From Candidatus Woesearchaeota archaeon (GTDB taxonomy: Archaea > Nanoarchaeota > Nanoarchaeia > Woesearchaeales > GW2011-AR4), in the NCBI GenBank assembly GCA_023259315.1, contig JAHFQL010000003.1:1-27743 (forward strand): a stretch of DNA of 27,743 bases. The letters run 5' to 3'. Below the pieces are notes generated by a model, which did not search any database, was not told where the DNA came from, and worked only from the letters and a program-made list of their open reading frames with translations. A program made the position numbers and the translations under genes. This document shows positions 1-7,281 of the stretch, piece after piece; position 1 is the first letter of the stretch, and every line of letters starts with the position of its first letter.

Positions 1-7
1 AATCAAA

Positions 8-148
8 ATGTTCATCTTACAATGCCAGAAATGCAAGAACTCAATGAAATACCAAAGCAAAGACATGTTCTTGTCAAAAAAGAAGAAAAAGTGTGTTTAT
101 TGCGGGTTTAACATGTTAGTCACAAAAGCCATAATAAAGAAAATATGA
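8..148 (+). CDS. small zinc-ribbon protein (possibly 5'-partial)
   Basis: A 46-residue ORF from ATG at 8 to TGA at 146-148. The frame stays open to the window edge, so the true start may lie outside. It encodes C6-x2-C9, a 19-residue lysine-rich spacer and C29-x2-C32 (C-V-Y-C-G), the layout of a single four-cysteine zinc ribbon. Tiny proteins of this kind are common in DPANN archaea and may bind nucleic acid or protein, but no specific role can be read from the sequence. The spacer between its CxxC pairs equals that of the N-terminal modules in the two zinc-ribbon proteins at 23108 and 23463. It is followed by 115 nt that carry the gyrA promoter. The cysteine pattern is clear; the function is unknown. 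Confidence 0.6.
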   Translation: MFILQCQKCKNSMKYQSKDMFLSKKKKKCVYCGFNMLVTKAIIKKI

Positions 149-202
149 TTTTTCTTCAATATGGAAAATTTCTATATAGAAAATAATATAAAAACATAAC
201 AC

Positions 203-210
203 TTATAAAT
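203..210 (+). promoter_or_regulatory. TATA box for gyrA
   Basis: TTATAAAT lies in an AT-rich stretch between the zinc-ribbon ORF and gyrA. With the usual archaeal distance of about 25 nt, transcription would start near 230-235. That leaves a leader of about 30 nt with no obvious Shine-Dalgarno sequence before ATG 264. A weaker TATA-like run (GATTATAG, 225-232) cannot be excluded. Confidence 0.4.
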
Positions 211-263
211 CAATAAATTAACCAGATTATAGACGACAAAAGCATAATGAAATTCTAATTAAG

Positions 264-2716
264 ATGGCACAAGAAAATGAACAAAAATTAGGCACAAGAA
301 TAGTGCAAAGAATCATTCAGGAAGAGATGAAGCAAAGCTACTTAGACTACGCAATGTCAGTTATAGTTGGTAGAGCTTTACCAGATGTTAGAGATGGTTT
401 GAAACCTGTTCATCGCCGTGTCCTTTATGCAATGTGGGAAGCTGGTCTAATACATGACAAACCATTTAGGAAATCTGCTTTTGTATGCGGTCAAACGATG
501 AGCCGTTTTCATCCGCATGGGGATGCTGCAATTTACGACACTCTTGTCAGATTAGCCCAGGATTTCTCAATGAGATACCCATTAATACAAGGTCAAGGCA
601 ATTTTGGCTCAATTGATGGTGATCCAGCAGCAGCAATGCGTTATACGGAATGCAGATTGGCAAGACTCGCAGAGGAAATGCTTGAGGATATTGACAAAAG
701 AACAGTAAGGTTTATTCCTAATTTTGATAATTCTGTAACAGAACCTATTGTATTGCCATCAAAGCTACCAAATCTTTTGATTAATGGCAGTTCAGGTATT
801 GCAGTCGGAATGGCAACAAACATTCCACCGCATAATCTTGGAGAAGTAATTGATGCCGTAACAAATCAAATAGACAATCCGGAAATAGCTGTAGAAGAAA
901 TAATGCAAATTGTTCATGGACCAGACTTTCCAACAGGAGCTATAATATATGGCACCAGCGGTATAAAAGAGGCTTATTCAAAAGGAAGGGGAAAAATTTT
1001 AGTTAGGGCAAAAACCACAATAGAGCAAGACAAAAATAAATCTGTGATAATTGTAAATGAAATACCGTTTATGGTTAACAAGTCAGAGCTTCTGGAAGAG
1101 ATGGCAGACTTAGTCAGAGACAAGAAAATTGTTGGAATTTCTGATTTAAGGGATGAATCAGACAGGCATGGAATCAGGGTCGTCATAGAGCTCAAAAAAG
1201 ATGCAGATTCAAATGTCGTCCTTAACCAATTATTTGAGCACACAAGGATGCAGACAACTTTTGGTGTTATAATGCTTGCGCTTGTCAATAATGAGCCAAA
1301 AGTATTGAACATAAAGCAGCTAATTCATTATTACATAGAGCATCGAAAGGATGTTGTAAGGAAAAGGGCGTTATTTGATTTGAACAAGGCACAGACAAGA
1401 GCGCACGTTCTTGAAGGGCTGATAATAGCCATGAAAAATATAAATAATGTGATTAAATTAATTAAAGAGAGCAAATCAGTCGAGGTCGCTCACGAAGTAT
1501 TAATCTCAAACTTTAATCTGACAAAAGAGCAGTCAACAGCGATTTTAGAAATGCGGCTGCAAAGGCTTACTTCCCTTGAGCAGGAAAAGATAAACCAGGA
1601 GCACAAGGATTTGCTGAAATTGATAGAAGAGCTAGAATCCATTTTGTCAAATCCCCAAAAGATTTTGGGTATTATCAAAAAAGAATTATCGGAATTAAGA
1701 CAAAAGCACAGCGACTCACGAAGAACCCAGATTGTTGATAGCGAAGAGAGAAGCCTTGAGACAGAAGATCTTATAAAAGAAGAAGAAATGGTTATAACCA
1801 TAACCAATTCCGGCTACATCAAAAGGCTGCCCTTGCAGACATATAAACTACAGCATCGTGGCGGGAAAGGCGTGATAGCAACAACCACAAAGGAAGAGGA
1901 CATAGTAAAAAATATTTTTGTTGCAAGCACCCATTCTTATTTATTGTTTTTCACCAATAAGGGTAAAGTTCAATGGCTCAAGGTATATGAGCTCCCTGAA
2001 GCAAGCAGGCAAGCTCGAGGTAAAGCGATAGTCAACCTATTGCATCTTTCTAACGATGAAACAGTCACAGCATTTGTTCCTGTAAGGCAATTTGGTGATC
2101 AGCATTACCTCATTATGGCAACAAAAAAAGGGACTGTTAAGAAGACAAAACTCATGGCTTACAGCAATCCCAGAAAAACAGGCATAGTGGCAATAACCCT
2201 TGATGAAAAGGATGAACTGATAAATGTTGAAATGACAGACGGAAACCAGCAAATCATTTTAGCAACAAAAAATGGAAACGCGGTAAGGTTTGAGGAAAAA
2301 AACGTAAGGCCGACAGGAAGGTCTGCCCGTGGAGTAAGGGGAATAAGCTTGAAAGACAATGATGAAGTTATTGGCATGGTGGTTGCATCGGATGAAAAAT
2401 CATTATTAACTGTACAGAAAACGGGTACGGAAAAAGGACTTTAATTTTAGAATATAGATTGATCAATAGGGGTGGTTCAGGAGTCATTAATATACAATGT
2501 TCTGAAAGAAACGGAAAAGTTGTCTCGATATGCTCTGTCACAGACAATGACGACATTATTTTTGTGAGCAAGAATGGAATTATCATAAGGGTCCCTTCAA
2601 CAGATATTTCTGTTATCGGGAGAAACACACAAGGCGTAAGGGTGATGAGGCTCAAAACAAATGATAAGGTTGTAAGCGCTGTCAAAGTGCCGAGGGAGAA
2701 TAATGGTCAGGAATAG
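264..2716 (+). CDS. gyrA: DNA gyrase subunit A, interrupted by a frameshift
   Basis: GyrA cuts and rejoins DNA in the A2B2 gyrase that introduces negative supercoils. The first frame runs 264-2444 and ends early; the remaining C-terminal part lies in the next frame and ends at TAG 2714-2716, giving about 817 residues in all, a normal GyrA length. Visible marks are the winged-helix/tower breakage-reunion domain with catalytic Tyr127 in A-M-R-Y-T-E, the H-P-H-G-D segment at 83-87, and a C-terminal beta-pinwheel. The GyrA box is seen as QHRGGKG at about residues 529-535, one residue off the bacterial QRRGGKG. The residue matching E. coli Ser83 is Ala88 and the Asp87 equivalent is Asp92. No gyrB is in the window. 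Homology is certain; whether the break is real or a sequencing error is open. Confidence 0.93.
2412..2416 (+). other. frameshift point inside gyrA
   Basis: Up to codon GTA 2412-2414 the first frame reads S-L-L-T-V. The conserved GyrA continuation T-E-N-G-Y-G-K-R-T then begins at 2414 in the next frame. Restoring one base between GT and ACA (for example GTNACA) rejoins the whole protein, so a single-base loss explains the split. Uninterrupted, the first frame ends in a non-homologous ten-residue tail at 2444. Confidence 0.85.
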
Positions 2717-2725
2717 GTAATTTTA

Positions 2726-2741
2726 TAATTCTAAAGAATTA
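2726..2741. terminator. small hairpin after gyrA
   Basis: TAATTC-TAAA-GAATTA forms a 6-bp stem with a 4-nt loop, ten bases after the gyrA stop and beside a TTTTATAATT run. It may help end transcription, but it is AT-rich and short and could be chance. Confidence 0.25.
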
Positions 2742-2755
2742 ATACACCGCTAAAT

Positions 2756-2904
2756 CATGCCGTTGCCAGTATGTCAAAAACCACCCATCATAGATGGGTG
2801 GCATGCTTGTATATTTTAATAATTGCGTGGTTTTTGACGCTCAAAATTCCATGATACATATTTTGTTACATTTAAACCACTTATGAAACATAAGTGGAAT
2901 TTTG
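2756..2904. repeat. two mirror-arranged nested palindromes
   Basis: Hairpin A is CCACCCATC-ATA-GATGGGTGG (2781-2801). Its 5' arm overlaps the outer arm GTCAAAAACCAC (2773-2784), which pairs perfectly with GTGGTTTTTGAC at 2827-2838. Hairpin B is CCACTTATG-AAA-CATAAGTGG (2877-2897). Its 3' arm overlaps the outer arm GGAATTTTG (2896-2904), which pairs perfectly with CAAAATTCC at 2842-2850. Each hairpin has a 9-bp stem and a 3-nt loop, and the gaps to the distant arms are 25 and 26 nt, so B is laid out as the mirror of A around about 2839. CATGCC (2756-2761) and GGCATG (2800-2805) add a further arm pair. The block fills the gap between gyrA and a convergent glycosyltransferase. It could be a two-way terminator or a non-autonomous IS200/IS605-like element; the sequence alone does not decide. 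Confidence 0.7.
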
Positions 2905-2908
2905 TTGT

Positions 2909-3988
2909 TTAAAGAGATTCAATAATATTGTTTAATTTATCTGCTAATACTTTCCACTCGAATTTTTTTAAATCCCTGCTATAATCAACGCTGCCATCAT
3001 TTTTGAGCCTTAAGATTATCTTTTCTTTCAAATCGTCTATGTCATTTGGCTTGCATAAAGAGTTTTTATATTTAATTAGTATTCTGCTTATGTCTCCAAT
3101 TTTAGTAGCCACTATGGGAAGACCTATTGCCATGTACTCCAATGCTTTATACGGAAAACAATACTCTGAAAAAAGATTTTTGGGGTTTGGAATTACAGCA
3201 ACATCAGCGGCATTAAGAGCTAGCACAACTTCTTGCCTTGTTGCGCATTCCCTATAAATAACCCCATCCTGTTCTATTTTAATATCATCTGATATTTTAC
3301 CGCTTAATAATAAATACGAGTTAGGCATTTGTTTCTTAATATATCTAAAAGCTTGCATTAAAATGTCCACACCTTTAAACCTGCTTATCTCACCTGTGTA
3401 AACTATAATCTTGCCATCAGGCAATTTCAATGATTTTCTTGACTTATTTTTATCGATTTTTTGAAATAAACCTAAATCTATCCCATTCTGTACAGTACAA
3501 ATCTGTTTTTTCCTAAATTCGCAAATTTTTTTATTTAATGAATCACTTACGGTTATGACAATATCTGAATTGATGACTGCCATCTTATCAAAAAATCTTA
3601 CTAAAGGTATCTTGTATGAATTATAGCAACTATATTCATCCTGCATGTCGTATATGTGCTTTATTTTGAATTTCTTAGAATAAATGTAGCCTAAAATTCC
3701 TAGCAGCGGATCTGTGGCTCCGACAATTATATCATAATTATTTTTCTTTATAAGAAGATTTAAAGTGCATAGGAATCGGAAATGGTTTAATATTGAGTAC
3801 GGCCTTATGAAAAAATTAATATTGTTTTTTTTGACATTCCGGTCTTCATGTTTTTTGTAATCTGGGCAAAAAAAATCAATCTTATGCTTTCTTGCCAATG
3901 GCTCAAATAAACTAATCTGCCTTCCAAAATTCTGAAGAACCATATCTTTGTTTGCGCCAAAGCGCTTCATTATAACAAGAATTTTCAT
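2909..3988 (-). CDS. family 4 glycosyltransferase (GT-B fold)
   Basis: A 359-residue glycosyltransferase of the CAZy GT4 type, expected to move a sugar from a nucleotide donor to a growing surface glycan or lipid-linked acceptor at the cytoplasmic membrane face. The C-terminal donor-binding half shows the usual signs: V-Y-T-G-E-I-S-R-F-K-G-V-D-I in the region where the second Rossmann domain starts, and the E-Y-C-F-P-Y-K-A-L-E-Y-M-A-I-G-L-P-I-V-A stretch that holds the paired acidic residues of the retaining GT4 active site. It is the last gene of the minus-strand glycan operon, and its ATG overlaps the stop of the dehydratase gene by four bases (ATGA). Family is secure; donor and acceptor are not known. 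Confidence 0.85.
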   Translation of the reverse strand: MKILVIMKRFGANKDMVLQNFGRQISLFEPLARKHKIDFFCPDYKKHEDRNVKKNNINFFIRPYSILNHFRFLCTLNLLIKKNNYDIIVGATDPLLGILGYIYSKKFKIKHIYDMQDEYSCYNSYKIPLVRFFDKMAVINSDIVITVSDSLNKKICEFRKKQICTVQNGIDLGLFQKIDKNKSRKSLKLPDGKIIVYTGEISRFKGVDILMQAFRYIKKQMPNSYLLLSGKISDDIKIEQDGVIYRECATRQEVVLALNAADVAVIPNPKNLFSEYCFPYKALEYMAIGLPIVATKIGDISRILIKYKNSLCKPNDIDDLKEKIILRLKNDGSVDYSRDLKKFEWKVLADKLNNIIESL

Positions 3989-4959
3989 TTTTGATAATTT
4001 GCTTTGTACCAGGCAATAGTTTCTTTCAAGCCATAATCCAAACTATATTTTGGCTGCCATTTCAGAATTTTTTTTGCTTTATCAATTGAAAGATACTGCC
4101 TGTCTATTTCATTTTTTGCTTCTACAAGAATTTTTGGCTTTATTTTTTTTCCCATAAATTTTGTAATTTTATTGTATAAATCAATAACCTTAACTGGCTT
4201 TCCGGTTCCGAAGTTGAATGCCTGCCCGACAACTTCTTTTCTATGGATATTTCCTGCCAATGTAAGATAGGCGCTTACAGCGTCCTTAATGTACATGTAA
4301 TCCCTTTCTGGGGTGCCATCACTTCTTATGATAGGCTGCTTGTTTCCTAACAAAGTCGTAATCGTGTCAGGAATTATTCTGCTGAAGTTCATATCACCAG
4401 GACCATAAGTGTTTGCATTTCTTGTTATTGCCAATGGCAAATTGTAAGTCATGTAATAGCATCTCGCGAGAATTTCAGCGCACGATTTTGAAGCATCATA
4501 TGGGTAGTAACCATTTAGAGGAGATTGTTCAGTATAGGGCAATTTTTTCTGCTGGCCATATGCTTTATCGGATGAAGCAACAATTAATCCTCTTATCGTT
4601 TTTGACAGCCGGCAAGCCTCTAAAATATTCCATGTTCCTTTGATGTTGGATTCAAATGTCGATAATGGGCTGCGATTTGCAGGACCAACAATAGCTTGAG
4701 CTGCAATATGGAAGCAGAATTGAATGTCGTATTCATTTATTGTTCTTTCACAATCATGAAAATTAACCAAATCGCCATTGACTATATTTATCATGCTTTT
4801 TAGTTTAAAAACATCCAAATTGCTTGTTCTTTTAATGTCCCTGACAATTGTTGTGACATTAGAACCTTTATCGACTAATGCTTTGGCTACATGGCTCCCT
4901 ATAAAGCCGTCTGCTCCTGTGACCAATACATTCATTCCTTTCCATTCAATTTCAGCCAT
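3985..4959 (-). CDS. NDP-sugar dehydratase, CDP-glucose 4,6-dehydratase-like (SDR)
   Basis: An extended short-chain dehydrogenase of 324 residues. The NAD-binding loop G-A-D-G-F-I-G-S-H is at 15-23, S-S-D-K-A-Y-G at 129-135, and the catalytic Y-D-A-S-K pair Tyr154/Lys158. The H-I-A-A-Q-A-I-V and S-S-D-K segments and the adjoining RfbF-like gene point to the RfbG branch, which turns CDP-glucose into CDP-4-keto-6-deoxyglucose. Other NDP-hexose dehydratases or epimerases remain possible. The start at 4959 overlaps the upstream gene by 28 bases. A later ATG (residue 9) would leave the Rossmann loop intact, but the M-A-E-I-E-W-K-G lead fits the short lead of RfbG-like proteins. It sits between the RfbF-like and GT4 genes. 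Confidence 0.75.
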   Translation of the reverse strand: MAEIEWKGMNVLVTGADGFIGSHVAKALVDKGSNVTTIVRDIKRTSNLDVFKLKSMINIVNGDLVNFHDCERTINEYDIQFCFHIAAQAIVGPANRSPLSTFESNIKGTWNILEACRLSKTIRGLIVASSDKAYGQQKKLPYTEQSPLNGYYPYDASKSCAEILARCYYMTYNLPLAITRNANTYGPGDMNFSRIIPDTITTLLGNKQPIIRSDGTPERDYMYIKDAVSAYLTLAGNIHRKEVVGQAFNFGTGKPVKVIDLYNKITKFMGKKIKPKILVEAKNEIDRQYLSIDKAKKILKWQPKYSLDYGLKETIAWYKANYQK

Positions 4960-5639
4960 GGAATTCTCCCTTTTTTGAATAATTCATTTAATTCAATTAC
5001 ATCTTTCAAAGTGTTCATACATTTCCAAAATCCCTTATGCTTGAAAGCAGCAATTTGCTTTTCTTTTGCTATTTTCCTTAAAACATCGCTTTCCAAATCA
5101 TAATTTTTTTTCATGTATGTAAAAATCCACTTGTTGAATACATAAAATCCGCCGTTCATGAAATATTCAAGTTTAGGTTTTTCCTTGAATTCGGTGACCT
5201 CATTCCTATTATTTATTTTCAAAATCCCAAATTGGCTTTCAAGATTTACTGCAGTAAGAGTAACTATTTTTTTATTTTTTTTATGGAAATCGTATAACTT
5301 GTTGATGTCAACATCGCTTAGGTCATCCCCATAAGTCACAAAAAAATCATCGCCTTTAATCAAATGCCTTACTTTTTGTATCCTTTCAGCTTTTGAAGTG
5401 TCCAACCCAGTATCAAAAAATTCAATTTTGACATCCTTTTCATTTTTGAAATATTCTTTAATCTTATCTCCTTTGTAGCCTAAGCAGAATATGAAATCCT
5501 TGTGGCCGTAAGATTTGTACATCTTCACTATGTACCACAAAATCGGTTTATGGCCTACATTAATCAAAGGCTTCGGAACCTCCTCTGTGTATTCGCTTAA
5601 TCTGGTACCTTTGCCACCGCAAAGCACAACTACTTGCAT
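4932..5639 (-). CDS. rfbF: sugar-1-phosphate nucleotidyltransferase, glucose-1-phosphate cytidylyltransferase (RfbF)-like
   Basis: Makes an activated nucleotide sugar from a sugar 1-phosphate, most likely CDP-glucose from CTP and glucose 1-phosphate. The 235 residues show G-G-K-G-T-R-L at 8-14, P-K-P at 22-24, the metal-site region T-Y-G-D-D-L-S-D-V at 102-110, F-K-E-K-P at 151-155, N-G-G-F at 162-165 and H-K-G-F-W near the C-terminus. The L-S-E-Y-T-E-E, P-I-L-W-Y-I and G-D-x-x-S-D-V stretches are closer to RfbF than to RmlA or GalU. It is slightly shorter than bacterial RfbF (about 257). A TATA box 26 nt upstream suggests it can start its own leaderless transcript inside the operon. Its pairing with the next gene supports a CDP-sugar branch. 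Confidence 0.75.
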   Translation of the reverse strand: MQVVVLCGGKGTRLSEYTEEVPKPLINVGHKPILWYIVKMYKSYGHKDFIFCLGYKGDKIKEYFKNEKDVKIEFFDTGLDTSKAERIQKVRHLIKGDDFFVTYGDDLSDVDINKLYDFHKKNKKIVTLTAVNLESQFGILKINNRNEVTEFKEKPKLEYFMNGGFYVFNKWIFTYMKKNYDLESDVLRKIAKEKQIAAFKHKGFWKCMNTLKDVIELNELFKKGRIPWLKLNGKE

Positions 5640-5660
5640 ACATTAAAAGATTGAAAGTGA

Positions 5661-5669
5661 ATTTAAAAA
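5661..5669 (-). promoter_or_regulatory. internal TATA box before the rfbF-like gene
   Basis: On the minus strand TTTTTAAAT is centred about 26 nt before ATG 5639, the spacing for a leaderless transcript. It would separate the CDP-sugar/GT4 genes from the two upstream genes. Confidence 0.4.
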
Positions 5670-5673
5670 GATT

Positions 5674-5690
5674 GTGATTTAAAGAATCAC
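5674..5690 (-). terminator. hairpin plus T-run at the end of the methyltransferase gene
   Basis: On the minus strand GTGATT-CTTTA-AATCAC forms a 6-bp stem that includes the methyltransferase stop codon and is followed by CTTTTTAAAT. It resembles a weak terminator lying directly before the rfbF promoter. The stem is short, so confidence is low. Confidence 0.3.
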
Positions 5691-6337
5691 CTCCTTTTAG
5701 CAACCACAAAATAATAAGTCGGGAATCTTCCGGTTTTGTCAAATACATCCAAAATGTCAAATACCTGCGCAATCATGTAAAACGGCCATAAACTATAAGT
5801 CAGAATTTGAATAAACCATTTCATTTTCTTTGGAAACAGTAAAGGGATTCCCTTAATCAGAGAATGCAAAATAACTGATGGGAGATTGAAGATGCCGCCA
5901 ACGGTTTCAACTCGTTCTATTTTGAAATTATCTTCGAGAATGGCCCTTAAACCGTACTCTGTAAATCTGTATTTGTCTTCCGGAGCGTCATGTATTGGGT
6001 AAAAGAAAGGCACTATAAAAATGAATTTTCCATCTTTTTTAAGGGCATTATGTACTGACTTTACAGCACTGAAAGGATTCTTAAAATAATAAAATGAATT
6101 TACAGAGATGATTTTGTCAAACGAATTTTGCTTGAAGGGCAATTTTTCAGCATCAGATACTAAATGAGTCCTCGATGTTTTTTTGATGTCAAGGCAGACT
6201 ATATCCCCAGAAATCACCTCATGGTAATATGGATTATCGCCGCAACCCAAATCCAGAATTTTATCATATTTATTTTCAAAAAAAGGCTTAATAAGTTTTC
6301 TTATCTTATTCTTAATTATTAAAAATTCACCTACCAT
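5687..6337 (-). CDS. class I SAM-dependent methyltransferase
   Basis: A 216-residue Rossmann methyltransferase (Methyltransf_11-like). Motif I is D-L-G-C-G-D-N-P at 29-36, followed by the acidic residue of the second strand (V-C-L-D, residue 50). Further on come D-A-E-K-L-P-F and the H-D-A-P-E-D-K-Y-R-F-T segment at 116-126 seen in many methyltransferases of surface-polysaccharide loci. It probably methylates a sugar or a lipid-linked glycan, but the substrate cannot be read from sequence. Its start follows the stop of the GT2 gene by one base (TAA-A-ATG), so the two are surely cotranscribed. A hydrophobic stretch around 145-190 may touch the membrane. Confidence 0.85.
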   Translation of the reverse strand: MVGEFLIIKNKIRKLIKPFFENKYDKILDLGCGDNPYYHEVISGDIVCLDIKKTSRTHLVSDAEKLPFKQNSFDKIISVNSFYYFKNPFSAVKSVHNALKKDGKFIFIVPFFYPIHDAPEDKYRFTEYGLRAILEDNFKIERVETVGGIFNLPSVILHSLIKGIPLLFPKKMKWFIQILTYSLWPFYMIAQVFDILDVFDKTGRFPTYYFVVAKRR

Positions 6338-6338
6338 T

Positions 6339-7226
6339 TTAATATTTTTTTAGCATATCAGATATAAACCCGAATATCACAACCTGCAAGCCAATGGTTA
6401 TTATTAAAATATCCAGCATAATCAACCCAAGATGCCTGAATGCCCCTCCGCCAAATAACTGGAAATAGACAAGGTACAATCCGAGGATGAAACCAATAAG
6501 CAAGATCAAAGTCCCTATAATCCCAAAAAACTTCAATGGCTCATAATCCCTGTAGATTCTGATGATGTTAATCCATGCCATTATAGCATAACTAAAAGGG
6601 TTTGAAATAAGCCTGCTTTTTCCATTTCTTTTTGCGAAATAAACAGGCACCTCCTTGATTTTGAATTTGTGCCTCACAGCCCTTATAATCTGCTCTTGGG
6701 TATAAGTATGATTTGATGTTATTCTGATTTCCTCAGCAACTTTTCTCGTGAAAGCCCTGAAACCAGTTTGTGCATCAGAGATTTTTAAACCAGTTATCTC
6801 TGAAATTACTCCAGAAAAAGCAATATTCCCTAATCTTTTAATTAAAGGCATTTCTTCTATTTTGCCTTTGAACCTGCTTCCCAGAACTAGGTCATTTCCC
6901 TTTTTTACCTCATTTACGAGTTTTGGTATCTCTGAAGGCAGATATTGGGAGTCAGCATCAATGTGAATTATAATATCTGGCTTAAGCTCAAGTGCTTTTT
7001 CAATTTCAGTCTTGAAAGTTTCTGCAAGCCCATAATTTTTAGGAAGACAATAAACTATTGCGCCTGATTTTCTGGCAACCTCCACTGTTCTGTCTTGGCT
7101 GCCATCATCAACCACTAAAACTTTATATCCATATCTTTCCTTGTCAAGAACTTTCCTCATATTGGCTATGACCTTGCCTATTGTCTTTTCCTCGTTATAT
7201 GCTGGTATAGTTACGATAACATTCAT
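6339..7226 (-). CDS. family 2 glycosyltransferase, dolichyl-phosphate hexose synthase-like, with two C-terminal TM helices
   Basis: A GT-A glycosyltransferase that likely transfers a hexose from a nucleotide sugar to dolichyl phosphate or a similar lipid on the cytoplasmic face. From Met at 7226 the protein is 295 residues: P-A-Y-N-E-E at 8-13, V-D-D-G-S-Q-D at 39-45, and the D-A-D motif at 90-92. The C-terminus holds two membrane helices separated by a glycine-rich loop. A longer frame opens at 7490, but its extra 88 residues are the antisense of the neighbouring plus-strand gene. Met 7226 gives the family's normal M-N-V-I-V-T-I-P start and lies 26 nt from a shared TATA box. First gene of the minus-strand operon running to 2909. 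Confidence 0.88.
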   Translation of the reverse strand: MNVIVTIPAYNEEKTIGKVIANMRKVLDKERYGYKVLVVDDGSQDRTVEVARKSGAIVYCLPKNYGLAETFKTEIEKALELKPDIIIHIDADSQYLPSEIPKLVNEVKKGNDLVLGSRFKGKIEEMPLIKRLGNIAFSGVISEITGLKISDAQTGFRAFTRKVAEEIRITSNHTYTQEQIIRAVRHKFKIKEVPVYFAKRNGKSRLISNPFSYAIMAWINIIRIYRDYEPLKFFGIIGTLILLIGFILGLYLVYFQLFGGGAFRHLGLIMLDILIITIGLQVVIFGFISDMLKKY

Positions 7227-7247
7227 ATCCTCTTCGAATGGTAAAAT

Positions 7248-7256
7248 ATTTAAATA
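7248..7256. promoter_or_regulatory. shared bidirectional TATA box
   Basis: The near-palindrome ATTTAAATA lies in a 55-nt gap between two divergent genes. Its centre is 26 nt from ATG 7226 on the minus strand and 30 nt from ATG 7282 on the plus strand. Both spacings fit leaderless or almost leaderless transcripts from the same element. Confidence 0.6.
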
Positions 7257-7281
7257 CCTTTCCTTTTTTACGAGAAGTATC

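Noticed and set aside
2400..2450. Programmed frameshift in gyrA
   Set aside because: No slippery run or downstream stimulatory structure is evident at GT-ACAG; a simple base loss explains it better.
2773..2904. CRISPR array or CRISPR-like repeats
   Set aside because: The repeated parts are inverted, only two units exist, and no equal-length spacers or cas genes are seen.
5674..5690. Riboswitch before the rfbF-like gene
   Set aside because: Only a 6-bp hairpin is present and the predicted transcript is leaderless, leaving no room for an aptamer.
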